Source: Algoriphagus algorifonticola
Lineage (GTDB): Bacteria > Bacteroidota > Bacteroidia > Cytophagales > Cyclobacteriaceae
DNA length: 64,000 nt
NCBI RefSeq assembly: GCF_007655305.1
Contig: NZ_VLOG01000041.1
Coordinates: 31,376-95,375, forward strand
Direction: 5' to 3'
How positions within the stretch are numbered: the first letter of the stretch is position 1; each line of letters opens with the position of its first letter. Both the position numbers and the translations under genes were made by a program. Below, piece after piece: positions 53,994-62,742 of this stretch. The notes under the pieces are model-generated. The model was not told the DNA's origin. It made no database searches and worked only from the letters and a program-made list of their open reading frames with translations.

Positions 53994-54177
53994 ATGCGAA
54001 ATTAATCTAAAAAGGGGAAACAATTTTATTTTATGGATTAGCAGTTTTTTTCTGATATTATTCAGATAAATGAAATTTTAAGCTGTTCTATTGAAAAAGT
54101 CTTAATCACCGCTATGATTTTTGAATTAATGTAAAATTCATTTATCTTATCCGAGGACTCCGTAAATTTTTGAAACT

Positions 54178-54311
54178 TATGAAATGCCCATGAGGAAAAA
54201 TTTCACACAACTTGTCCCGTCCGCCGCGGCGGATAGGGAGGGGGATGCCCCGATAAATCGGGGTAGGGCATTCCATCTGACTTCTAAAAAACAAATTATA
54301 AACAGATGAAA
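54178..54311 (+). repeat. Dispersed repeat, copy 2, supplying the start codon of the Anbu operon
   Basis: It shares its left 40 bases (TATGAAATGCCCATGAGG…) and its right 42 bases (54270-54311) with copy 1 at 19240. The interior differs and holds other hairpins (CCGCCGCGG; CCCCGATAAATCGGGG). The last six bases ATGAAA are the first two codons of the gene at 54306. Confidence 0.85.
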
Positions 54312-55733
54312 ATAGAAGGATATAATGCTGGAGAGCATTATGATGAGATGTTTACACCCCAAGGAGAAATACGCCCTCATTATGAGGAGTTTTTTCAAAG
54401 CCTGAAGAAAATTCCCAACAGGAAGATGAATCACCTGCAGTTTTCTGCCAATCAAACTCAGCGGGCAATGGGGATGACCTTTAATGTGTATCACGACAAT
54501 CAGGGATTGGAGAAGATTCTGCATTTGGATATTGTCCCACGAATTATTCCTAATCAGGAGTGGAAACACTTGGAGGCAGGACTTAAGCAAAGGACATATG
54601 CTCTAAATCTTTTTCTTCAGGATATTTACAATGATAGAAAAATACTCAAGGATAAAATCATTCCGGAAGAATTAATATTAGGCAGTAAGGATTACCTCAA
54701 GCCTTGTATTGGCTTGACGCCTCCTAAAGGAATTTGGTGCCACATCACGGGGACAGATTTAATCAAAAATAAGGATGGGGAATATTACATTTTGGAGGAT
54801 AATCTTCGCTGTCCTTCAGGGGTATCTTACATGTTGGAAAGTAGGGAAATTATCAAACGGGCTTACCCTAATTTGTTTAATAAAAAGGGAGTGATGCCTG
54901 TCTCTGATTATCCTGCTAAGTTGCTTCGGATGCTTCAAAATCTCTGCAATAAGGCCAAACCTGTGGTAGGCGTATTGACTCCTGGTATTTACAATTCTGC
55001 TTATTATGAGCATTCCTATCTGGCTCTGCAAATGGGGGTGGAATTGGTCAATGGGGTAGATTTAATCGTGCAGGATAAGAGGGTATTTATGCAAACCACC
55101 CAAGGTTTGCAGCAAATAGATGTGCTGTATCGTAGGATTGATGATGTGTTCTTAGATCCTTTGGCTTTTAGACCAGATTCTCTGTTAGGGGTGCCCGGGT
55201 TATTTGAAGCCTATAAGGCAGGTAATATAGCTTTAGCAAATGCACCGGGAACAGGGGTGGCAGATGATAAGGCGGTGTATGCTTACGTTCCCAAAATCAT
55301 CAAATATTACTTAGATGAAGATCCCATTCTCAATAATGTTCCCACCTATTTATGTAGAGAGGAAAAGGACCGGAAATATGTTCTTGAACACATTGGTGAA
55401 TTGGTAGTAAAAGAAACCAATGCGGCGGGAGGATACGGGATGCTGATAGGGCCTAAAGCCAGTAAGGAGGAACACAATAAATTCCGTGAATTGATCAAAA
55501 ATAATCCTACCAATTATATAGCTCAGCCCACTTTATCACTATCTACTGTTCCAACACTCACTGAAGAAGGACTGGGAGCAAGACATGTGGATTTACGCCC
55601 TTACATTTTGTATGGTAGTGAAATTGAGGTAATTCCCGGAGCTCTGACAAGAGTGGCATTGAGGGAAGGCTCTCTGGTAGTCAATAGCTCTCAAGGAGGA
55701 GGAAGTAAGGATACTTGGGTCTTATACAATTAA
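54306..55733 (+). CDS. Circularly permuted ATP-grasp type 2 protein (COG2308)
   Basis: 475 residues. Features of the CP-ATP-grasp family: FNVYHDNQGLEKILHLDIVPRII near the start, EYYILEDNLRCPSGVSYMLE, LTPGIYNSAYYEHSYLA, GVDLIVQDKRVFM, VVKETNAAGGYGMLIGPKA, and ARHVDLRPYILYG near the end. It is predicted to form an amide or peptide bond with ATP. It heads a four-gene operon (alpha-E, Anbu, transglutaminase) known from comparative genomics as a probable peptide-tag or modification system without a defined substrate. The start codon lies in a dispersed repeat. Confidence 0.93.
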   Translation: MKIEGYNAGEHYDEMFTPQGEIRPHYEEFFQSLKKIPNRKMNHLQFSANQTQRAMGMTFNVYHDNQGLEKILHLDIVPRIIPNQEWKHLEAGLKQRTYALNLFLQDIYNDRKILKDKIIPEELILGSKDYLKPCIGLTPPKGIWCHITGTDLIKNKDGEYYILEDNLRCPSGVSYMLESREIIKRAYPNLFNKKGVMPVSDYPAKLLRMLQNLCNKAKPVVGVLTPGIYNSAYYEHSYLALQMGVELVNGVDLIVQDKRVFMQTTQGLQQIDVLYRRIDDVFLDPLAFRPDSLLGVPGLFEAYKAGNIALANAPGTGVADDKAVYAYVPKIIKYYLDEDPILNNVPTYLCREEKDRKYVLEHIGELVVKETNAAGGYGMLIGPKASKEEHNKFRELIKNNPTNYIAQPTLSLSTVPTLTEEGLGARHVDLRPYILYGSEIEVIPGALTRVALREGSLVVNSSQGGGSKDTWVLYN

Positions 55734-55742
55734 TCGAAAACT

Positions 55743-56720
55743 ATGTTAAGCCGCGTTGCAAACCATATATATTGGCTGGGAAGATACCTGGAAAGGGCAG
55801 AAAATTATGCCCGATTCATTGATGTAAACTTTAACCTGATGCAGGATTTGCCTGTAGATCTCAAAGAACAATGGCAGCCTTTGGTAGCTGCCACTGGGGA
55901 TTGGGAGTTATTTACTTCGCGGTACCAGGAATTCGAAAAAAACCAGGTCCTGTTTTTTTTAGCATTTGACTTGGATAATCCCAATTCCATGTTTTCTGCC
56001 ATATCCAGAGCTAGGGAAAATGCACGGATTATCCGTGAAAATTTGAGTAAAGAGACTTGGGAAAAGACCAATCAGCTTTATATGATGATGCAGGAAGGTT
56101 GTGAGAAAAAAGTTTGGAAGAAACCCGATCCCAGGCCATTCTTTGAAAAAATCAAGAATCAAATCCTGCTAATTTATGGAATTGCCGATAGCAGTGTAGC
56201 AAGGGTTGAAGGCTGGTATTTTAGGCAATTGGGTCAGTTTTTGGAAAGGGCAGACAAGACTTCCAGAATCTTGGACGTCAAGTACCATATTTTACTACCC
56301 TCCGGACAGGATATAGGTTCTCCTTTGGACTTTTTGCATTGGATGGCCTTGTTGAAGTCAGTTACGGGTTTCAATACTTATAGAAGAGCTTATGGAAATA
56401 TTGACCCTTCCAACGTTGTGGAGTTTTTGGTATTGAATAAATACTTTCCAAGGTCTATATATTATTGTTTGAAAGAGGCAGAGTACTGCTTACATCATAT
56501 TTCAGGTAATCTGGATGGAGGATTTAAAAACCCAGCTGAGAAAGCAATTGGAGAGCTCAGGTCTCATTTGGAGTTTGCAGAAGTTTCCGAAATCATAGAC
56601 TTCGGTTTACATGAATACTTGGATAATCTGCAAATAAAATTGAATAAGCTATCAGAACTGATCGACAGTACGTACTTTCGACTTCGGGATAACTTTATCT
56701 CACAAAATCAGGATCAATAA
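55743..56720 (+). CDS. Alpha-E domain protein (COG2307)
   Basis: 325 residues. It begins MLSRVANHIYWLGRYLERAENYARFIDV, the hallmark of the all-helical alpha-E domain, with later ARVEGWYFRQLGQFLERADKTSRILDVKYH. It is the constant partner of the CP-ATP-grasp protein. It starts 9 bases after that gene and ends with a one-base overlap (TAATG) with the Anbu gene. Activity unknown. Confidence 0.93.
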   Translation: MLSRVANHIYWLGRYLERAENYARFIDVNFNLMQDLPVDLKEQWQPLVAATGDWELFTSRYQEFEKNQVLFFLAFDLDNPNSMFSAISRARENARIIRENLSKETWEKTNQLYMMMQEGCEKKVWKKPDPRPFFEKIKNQILLIYGIADSSVARVEGWYFRQLGQFLERADKTSRILDVKYHILLPSGQDIGSPLDFLHWMALLKSVTGFNTYRRAYGNIDPSNVVEFLVLNKYFPRSIYYCLKEAEYCLHHISGNLDGGFKNPAEKAIGELRSHLEFAEVSEIIDFGLHEYLDNLQIKLNKLSELIDSTYFRLRDNFISQNQDQ

Positions 56721-57469
56721 TGACATTTTGCCTCGGCATTAAGACCAAACAAGGACTGGTGGGTCTTTCTGACACCAGAATCACCTCTGGAAATGAGACT
56801 ACCTCTTCCAAAAAAGTATTTACGGTAAACAGAGAAAAGCACTCCTTTTTTATCATGACAAGTGGTCTTCGATCTGTAAGGGATAAGGCTATTACCTACT
56901 TCTCAGAGGTCATCGAGCAGCAAGACGAATCTTTTACCAAATTGTACCATGCTGTCAATGAGTTTGGTAACCAAGTGAAAACAGTTGCCAAAGAGGATAA
57001 GCAATTTTTAGAAGAGGCTGGATTGAGTTTTAATTTATTTTCAATCATTGGAGGGCAGCTGGAGCATGACCCTGAACCCAAACTCTATCTATTATACCCT
57101 CAAGGAAATTGGATTGAAATTCGAAGGGGAACTCCCTTCGTGATCATTGGAAATTCAGGCTTCGGAAATCCGGTTTTGAAACGTTCTTTTCATTACGAGG
57201 ATTCAATGGAGTACGCGCTACGCTGTGCTTTTCTAGCTTTTGACGCTACAAGGATTTCTGCCAATGATGTAGACTTCCCCATTGATACAGTCGTCTTGAA
57301 AAATGACGAGTATTTTATCAAGGAAAAGAGGTTTGAACAAAAAGAGTTGGAGCATATATCTGCTTTTTGGAATAATAGACTCAAAAATGCCATAGCAGAA
57401 TTACCCGCTGAGATTCTCAATACTGCTATTTCTGATTTCCAGAAATTAGTTCAAGAGGAGAACGAATAA
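56720..57469 (+). CDS. Anbu-type proteasome-like peptidase
   Basis: 249 residues of the Ntn-hydrolase fold. The sequence starts MTFCLGIKTKQGLVGLSDTRIT, so removal of Met exposes Thr2 as the nucleophile; Asp18 and Lys31/32 complete the usual proteasome site. Anbu (BPH) is the bacterial proteasome homologue related to HslV and forms open-ring or helical assemblies. In this operon it would cleave peptides or proteins handled by the ligase and transglutaminase. No ATPase partner is encoded nearby. Confidence 0.93.
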   Translation: MTFCLGIKTKQGLVGLSDTRITSGNETTSSKKVFTVNREKHSFFIMTSGLRSVRDKAITYFSEVIEQQDESFTKLYHAVNEFGNQVKTVAKEDKQFLEEAGLSFNLFSIIGGQLEHDPEPKLYLLYPQGNWIEIRRGTPFVIIGNSGFGNPVLKRSFHYEDSMEYALRCAFLAFDATRISANDVDFPIDTVVLKNDEYFIKEKRFEQKELEHISAFWNNRLKNAIAELPAEILNTAISDFQKLVQEENE

Positions 57470-57470
57470 T

Positions 57471-58328
57471 ATGCTAATCCAAGTCAGGCACCTGAGCGAA
57501 TATCGCTACACCAATCCCGTGGGTTTGGGGGTACACAAGCTTTTTCTGACTCCACAGCATCGTCCTTATTTTCGGATTGAGCATCAAAAAATCAAGATTG
57601 ATCCAAAACCTGTGGATCATAATTACAGGCAGGACTTAGTAGGAAATTGGTATCAACAGGCTTGGTTTGTAGGAGAGACTGAATCACTCAAGATCGAAAC
57701 AGACTGGATTTTTAGACTGGATTCCTTTAATCCCTTTGGGTTTATATTGGATAAAGGATTTGAGGACTCTGGTTGGAATCATGAGTATCCCCATTTTAAT
57801 TATCAGGACGTGGAGAAGTTTTTAATTCCATTTCTGGACCGTCCTGAGCCTGTAAAGTACCGGGATTTCATCATTCCTATTAAAAGTAAGTCCTCTGGTT
57901 TAGTAGATTTTTCAGTCAGGCTGACAGAAAAGGTACATCAAAATTGGGGGCATATTATCAGACACGAACAGAATATTTGGGCTGCTAGCCTGACTTATTC
58001 CTCCAAAAAGGGATCCTGTAGAGATTTATCCTTGATGCAGATGGATATGCTGAGATCTCTGGGACTCGCTACCCGTTTTGTCAGTGGATATGCTTTCAAC
58101 CCTGAACTGGATGAAGGCCATGAGTTACATGCTTGGCTGGAAGTCTATCTTCCAGGTTCTGGCTGGGTAGGAATGGACCCAAGTTTGGGGCTTTTTACAG
58201 ACCATAATTATATCCCACTGGCTGTGCATGCTGACCCTGATGCAACTATGCCAATTCAGGGAGCATTTTTAGGTTCGGGTAAATCCGAGCTACACACTCA
58301 CGTTGAACTCAAGCTAATTCGTGCCTGA
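57471..58328 (+). CDS. Transglutaminase-like cysteine protease/transferase (COG1305)
   Basis: 285 residues. The N-terminal BTLCP-like domain begins LIQVRHLSEYRYTNPVGLGVHKLFLTPQ. The catalytic core is KKGSCRDLSLMQMDMLRSLGLATRFVSGY (Cys183), then His220 in ELHAWLEVYLPG and Asp236 in GMDPSLG. Last gene of the Anbu operon, one base after Anbu. It probably cleaves or swaps amide bonds. Confidence 0.93.
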   Translation: MLIQVRHLSEYRYTNPVGLGVHKLFLTPQHRPYFRIEHQKIKIDPKPVDHNYRQDLVGNWYQQAWFVGETESLKIETDWIFRLDSFNPFGFILDKGFEDSGWNHEYPHFNYQDVEKFLIPFLDRPEPVKYRDFIIPIKSKSSGLVDFSVRLTEKVHQNWGHIIRHEQNIWAASLTYSSKKGSCRDLSLMQMDMLRSLGLATRFVSGYAFNPELDEGHELHAWLEVYLPGSGWVGMDPSLGLFTDHNYIPLAVHADPDATMPIQGAFLGSGKSELHTHVELKLIRA

Positions 58329-59108
58329 TTAGTTGGCCACTACTGCCTTTTTTTCAGGCATTTCAAAAATATCCTCATTCAAGGGGTCTTCGCTAAGGAC
58401 TACATCAGAAAAGCTTACCTGATATCGGATCCTTCCTGTAGAATCTCCTTCCAAAGTATAACCTGTCATAATTCTAGGAAATACCAGCCCTCCTGCATCC
58501 CGATAATCTTCATATTTCAAGGCATTAAACTGACTGTTGGATTGATCGAAAAAAGTCACGGTATAAAGCAACCAATGAAGTCTTTTGGTTTCGGGATCAA
58601 CTAGCATGACATATTGATCTTCTGGACTATCTCCTTTTCCTTCATCAAAGGAAACCTCAAAGGCCTCAAACTCTTCCCCATTCAAAGTTTTATTGTCAAC
58701 CTTTTTCACATTAACTCCTGGGTCAGTGAAAATGTAGGGAATGGAAAAAAAGTAGAAATAAAGATTATGATAAAACCGTACGGAATTACCGGCAAAAGCT
58801 TGTCTGTTTGGACTGATCCAAACTTTTTCTCCATCAAACCCAATCTGAAAATTCTGAGCGTCAATTCTTCCTTTTCTACTGTCTAAATTAAAAAAGTGAT
58901 TTTCCTGGGTCAGATTAGTTTCATGAATCATGGTATAGGAAAAAGCCTTGGAGTCTATCCATTTATTCCAATCTCCATGAGCATCCAATACCTGCTTGAA
59001 TTCCTCCGGTTGCTCAAGTCTTGGATCAGGAGTTTTTTCTGCACAGGAAATTATTAGAATGATGATGATAGAACAAAGAAAGGTTGAGAGGCTACGCATG
59101 AGATTCAT
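58329..59108 (-). CDS. Outer-envelope lipoprotein, DUF6503-like
   Basis: 259 residues from ATG 59108. The signal peptide has lipobox IISC. A LolA/LolB-like half-barrel pattern follows: VLDAHGDWNKWIDSKAFSYTMIHET, GRIDAQNFQIGFDGEKVWISPN, and LHWLLYTVTFFDQS, matching what I know as DUF6503. Role unknown. It is convergent with the transglutaminase gene, with no gap between the stops. The frame is open to 59150, but the ATG at 59108 better fits a short leader. Confidence 0.75.
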   Translation of the reverse strand: MNLMRSLSTFLCSIIIILIISCAEKTPDPRLEQPEEFKQVLDAHGDWNKWIDSKAFSYTMIHETNLTQENHFFNLDSRKGRIDAQNFQIGFDGEKVWISPNRQAFAGNSVRFYHNLYFYFFSIPYIFTDPGVNVKKVDNKTLNGEEFEAFEVSFDEGKGDSPEDQYVMLVDPETKRLHWLLYTVTFFDQSNSQFNALKYEDYRDAGGLVFPRIMTGYTLEGDSTGRIRYQVSFSDVVLSEDPLNEDIFEMPEKKAVVAN

Positions 59109-59258
59109 ATTTGATCGGGAAGATAAAAACTTTCTATGCTTTTTACCCATTTAATCCCCTCGTTTAAATAACAAATCAGTCGATTCAAATTATTTTTTAG
59201 AATTAGTCTTAATAATAAAGATTCTTGTTTTAATTTTGACCAAATCTAAATAAGAAAG

Positions 59259-60485
59259 ATGTCCATGGCTCAGAAATCTACTCTTTGGAAGAAAGTTCGC
59301 TCAGTATTTAATCAAATTCACCTCTATGCAGGACTAATATCCGGCTTAATAGTCGTTGCAGTATGTCTGAGTGGAACTATCTATGTTTACAATACAGAAA
59401 TTAAAGAATGGGCTGATTCTGATAGATATTTTGTAGAAAAAGGAGAAGAATTATTGTCCTTGGATGTGCTGAAATCTCAGTTGGAAAGTAAGTTGGAAGG
59501 AAAAGTCACTTCCGTCTTTGTATCTGAAGATCCTGAGAAGTCCGTTCAAATTGGATTTTTGAAAGCAGGAGAAGAGGGTAGAGGTACTACCTATTATGTA
59601 AATCCATATACTGCTGAAATTTTAGCAGATAATTCCGAGCGAACTTCTGCAGAGGAATTCATGAGTTATATGTTTTCTCTACACCGCTGGCTGATGATTG
59701 ATAGAGTGGAGGAGCAGATTTTGGAAAGTATGGGAAATCGGGATTTAGGAAGATTTATAAATGGGATCGCCACTTCTTTATTTTTGCTGGGAGTAATTAC
59801 CGGAATTTTCATTTGGGTTCCACAAAAAGTGAAAGGCTGGAAGCAAGGATTGAAAGTGAAATGGTCTGGAAACTGGAAGCGAATTAATCACGACCTACAT
59901 AATACCTTAGCTTTTTATTCACTGATAGCATTGTTTATCATGTCCGCAACCGGTCTTTTCTGGTCATTTCAATGGTATAGGGAAGGCTGGCAGAAAACCT
60001 GGGATACTTATCAGGCACCGCAGGAAGAAAAATCTGAACCAGAAGAGATTATTGTTCCTGGACCAGCCAAAGAGTTCTCTTTGGATGCAGTTTTGGCTAG
60101 TTCTGAGGAAATATTGCCTTATTCGGGCAATACCAGGATTTCTCTACCTTCTGATGATTCCGAACCGATTGAGGTAGCCAAGTATAGAACAGGATTTTTT
60201 GCAAGAGCAGGTTCGGATCAGCTTTCTTTGAATCAATCTGATTTGGCATTAATAGATCAAAAACTTTTTTCTGATATGTCAGTAAGGCAGCAAATCGGTA
60301 GATCCGTAAAAAGCCTGCACATGGGAGATATCTTTGGGCCTTTTACCAAGTTTTTATGGTTTGTGGCATGTTTGATAGCTACTTCTTTGCCAGTTACCGG
60401 AACCTTGATTTGGTGGAATAAAAGGAGGAAGAAAGGGAGCAAAAATAAATTAAAGAAAAAGGTTAAGGATTTAGAAATGGCTTGA
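59259..60485 (+). CDS. PepSY-associated transmembrane protein
   Basis: 408 residues. First helix about 20-45 (IHLYAGLISGLIVVAVCLSGTIYVYNTEI), a periplasmic PepSY part, further helices at about 160-185, 205-225 and 365-390. LHRWLMID, HDLHNTLAFYSLIALFIMSATGLFWS and KSLHMGDIFGPFTKFLWFVACLIATSLPVTGTLIWW are typical of iron-regulated PepSY proteins that may reduce or handle siderophore iron; conserved His could bind haem. No TonB receptor is adjacent. Confidence 0.9.
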   Translation: MSMAQKSTLWKKVRSVFNQIHLYAGLISGLIVVAVCLSGTIYVYNTEIKEWADSDRYFVEKGEELLSLDVLKSQLESKLEGKVTSVFVSEDPEKSVQIGFLKAGEEGRGTTYYVNPYTAEILADNSERTSAEEFMSYMFSLHRWLMIDRVEEQILESMGNRDLGRFINGIATSLFLLGVITGIFIWVPQKVKGWKQGLKVKWSGNWKRINHDLHNTLAFYSLIALFIMSATGLFWSFQWYREGWQKTWDTYQAPQEEKSEPEEIIVPGPAKEFSLDAVLASSEEILPYSGNTRISLPSDDSEPIEVAKYRTGFFARAGSDQLSLNQSDLALIDQKLFSDMSVRQQIGRSVKSLHMGDIFGPFTKFLWFVACLIATSLPVTGTLIWWNKRRKKGSKNKLKKKVKDLEMA

Positions 60486-60507
60486 TATTTCAGCAGTAAG
60501 CAAGTTC

Positions 60508-60545
60508 AACCGGGGTCAGAGAGATTTCCGGTTTTTTTATTTTTT
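60508..60545 (+). terminator. Terminator after the PepSY gene
   Basis: AACCGG (60508-60513) pairs with CCGGTT (60528-60533) and is followed by a long T-rich run. Confidence 0.75.
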
Positions 60546-60644
60546 TCAACACTTAAAACCTTATTTACCACACTTTATTTCAAAGTTTTCAGGGCTTTTC
60601 GGGAATCACTTAGCTTAGAGTGTATTCAAATAAAAAGTAAAATT

Positions 60645-61247
60645 ATGTCTTTTAAGAACAGATTATTTTCGAAGGCTGGACTCGTCATTGTAAGCTTTTT
60701 CTATTTTTCTTGCCAATCCCAGGAAAAGGGTGCAGAATTAAGTAATTCTTCAAAAATTGGAGAGCCTACTCACGAAGAACTCGTGGCAAGAGGTAAATAT
60801 CTGATAGGAATTATGGGTTGCAATGATTGTCATTCTCCCAAAAGAATGGGCGAAAGGGGGGCTGAAGTTATTCCAGAACTAGCGCTTTCGGGGTATCCTT
60901 CCGACAGGCCTATCATCAAATTTGACAATCCTTTAATCAAGGAAGGGTTTGGAATGTTTTATCCAGACTTGACAGGAGCTGCTGGCCCTTGGGGGATTTC
61001 TTTTGCAGCTAACCTGACTCCTCATGAAACTGGCCTTGGAAATTGGACTTTGGAACAATTCACCATTGCATTAAAGGAAGGAAAATCCAAAGGTCTTCGA
61101 TCCAATCGCATGCTTTTGCCTCCCATGCCTTGGGAAAATTATGTTGCCATGGAGAATGAGGACGTCAAGGCAATGTTTGAATATTTACAAAGTATTCAGC
61201 CTGTGGATAATGTAGTTCCGCAGCCAATATCCCCTGATAGAATGTGA
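60645..61247 (+). CDS. c-type cytochrome lipoprotein
   Basis: 200 residues. The signal peptide has lipobox FFSC (Cys about 24). One haem site CNDCH (about 58-62), preceded by ARGKYLIGIMG. A likely Met ligand lies in LLPPMPWENYVAMENEDVKAMFEYLQSIQPV, which is the typical end of mono-haem cytochromes of this class. Electron partner not evident. A terminator follows. Confidence 0.9.
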   Translation: MSFKNRLFSKAGLVIVSFFYFSCQSQEKGAELSNSSKIGEPTHEELVARGKYLIGIMGCNDCHSPKRMGERGAEVIPELALSGYPSDRPIIKFDNPLIKEGFGMFYPDLTGAAGPWGISFAANLTPHETGLGNWTLEQFTIALKEGKSKGLRSNRMLLPPMPWENYVAMENEDVKAMFEYLQSIQPVDNVVPQPISPDRM

Positions 61248-61274
61248 TTTATCGAGAATTTCGATGCGGAGAGG

Positions 61275-61310
61275 GCTATGCTTAGAATTTATTAAGCATA
61301 GGCTTTTTTA
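61275..61310 (+). terminator. Terminator after the cytochrome c gene
   Basis: CTATGCTTA (61276-61284) pairs with TAAGCATAG (61293-61301), followed by GGC and T6. Confidence 0.88.
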
Positions 61311-61437
61311 TAGTTTTTTGCTGAACCAGAATTTATTTTGTTTCATGCATATCTCATGTAATATTCATTTAGATTCCTGGGGGAAAGTAGAAAGATATTC
61401 CTACTTGATTTAATCAAATAATGGTTAAAATTGAAGG

Positions 61438-62538
61438 ATGAAAAATCTTCTAATTTTAATTTTCCTTATAGTTGCTATTCCTGAGTCAGGTTTTTCTCAA
61501 GAGAAAAACTGGATGTTGGGCCCTTTCTTAAGGCCGGAATCTGGAAAGCCTATAATAAGCCCTAAGAATGAATCTACTTTTGAAGACCCTATGACGGGCA
61601 GGAAGGTTTACTGGGAGTCCATGGCTACCTTTAATCCTTCAGCCATTGTCAAGGATGGAAAGATTCATGTCTTGTATCGTGCAGAAGAAAAGTTGGGAGA
61701 AAAAGAAATAGGAGGACATACTTCCAGAATAGGGATGGCTATTTCTTCTGATGGGATTAAATTCGAGAGAAAATCAGATCCAATATTTTTCCCCGATAAT
61801 GATAATCAAAAAGAATTTGAATGGCCAGGAGGTACAGAGGATCCTAGAATTGTGGAGACTGAGGACGGCTTGTATGTTCTAACCTATACGCAATGGAATA
61901 GGGATGTGCCAAGACTTGCTGTGGCTATCTCAAAGGATTTGTATAACTGGGAGAAAAAGGGTCCCATTTTCATCAATTGGAAGGAAGGCAAGTACCACAA
62001 TATTGAGTCAAAATCCGGAGCCATAGTAACCAAATTGGTAGACGGGAATTTGGTGGCTGCTAAAATTAACGGAAAATACTGGATGTATTATGGTGTTCCG
62101 CATATTTGGTTAGCAAGTTCTGAAGATTTGATTAACTGGACACCGGTGGAAAATCATGAAGGAAACAGGGTTCCAGTTCTAAGCCCAAGACCTGGATATT
62201 TTGATTCTTGGTTGGTGGAAGCAGGACCACCACCTGTTTTGACTAAAGATGGAATTGTGGTTCTTTATAATGCCGGGAACTCGAATGTTGTTGGTATTCA
62301 GGAACTCGGAAACCGGGTTTATACAGGTGGTCAGGCGCTTTTTGATTCGAATGAACCTTGGAAATTAGTAGATAGAACTGATGATCCATTTATCCAGCCC
62401 GTACTACCATTCGAGAAGTCTGGGCAATATCCAGAAGGTACTACCTTTTTGGAAGGCTTAGTTTATTTTCAAGGAGCTTGGTACCTGTATTATGGTACAG
62501 CAGATAGTATGGTTGGGGTGGTTGTGGATAGAGATTAG
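61438..62538 (+). CDS. Secreted GH130-family glycoside phosphorylase/hydrolase
   Basis: 366 residues with a signal peptide cut near GFSQ (20). A five-bladed propeller with FNPSAIVKDGKIHVLYRAEE, SRIGMAISSDGIKFER, WPGGTEDPRIVETEDGLYVLTYTQWN and VEAGPPPVLTKDGIVVLYN, the GH130 pattern. GH130 enzymes act on beta-mannosides by phosphorolysis or hydrolysis. Export to the periplasm suggests hydrolysis. No SusCD pair is nearby. Confidence 0.9.
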   Translation: MKNLLILIFLIVAIPESGFSQEKNWMLGPFLRPESGKPIISPKNESTFEDPMTGRKVYWESMATFNPSAIVKDGKIHVLYRAEEKLGEKEIGGHTSRIGMAISSDGIKFERKSDPIFFPDNDNQKEFEWPGGTEDPRIVETEDGLYVLTYTQWNRDVPRLAVAISKDLYNWEKKGPIFINWKEGKYHNIESKSGAIVTKLVDGNLVAAKINGKYWMYYGVPHIWLASSEDLINWTPVENHEGNRVPVLSPRPGYFDSWLVEAGPPPVLTKDGIVVLYNAGNSNVVGIQELGNRVYTGGQALFDSNEPWKLVDRTDDPFIQPVLPFEKSGQYPEGTTFLEGLVYFQGAWYLYYGTADSMVGVVVDRD

Positions 62539-62539
62539 A

Positions 62540-62640
62540 AGTTAGAGACTAGATGCGAGAAGCGAGAGACTAGAAGCGAGAGGCGAAAGAAGAGATAATA
62601 GAAGCGAGAGGCGAGAAGCTAGAAATTAGATTAATTAGAA
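62540..62640. repeat. TAGAAGCGAGAG minisatellite array
   Basis: Units such as GAGACTAGAAGCGAGAGGCGA are repeated about seven times with variation, after the GH130 stop. It is related to the inverted arrays near 52899-53095. Together with the A/T-rich tail, the gene-free stretch runs to 62742. Confidence 0.65.
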
Positions 62641-62686
62641 AAATTAGCTAGAAATTATGGCTAGGTATAATTTCTAGGGAGTTGCC

Positions 62687-62694
62687 TAGGTTTG
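62687..62694 (+). promoter_or_regulatory. Possible -7 box of the phosphatase-superfamily gene
   Basis: TAGGTTTG matches TAnnTTTG, 48 bases before the ATG at 62743. The -33 region is not clear. Confidence 0.35.
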
Positions 62695-62742
62695 AGTGAA
62701 AAATTTGAAATGAATTTTTAAGAAAAAACACCTTCAATTGCT

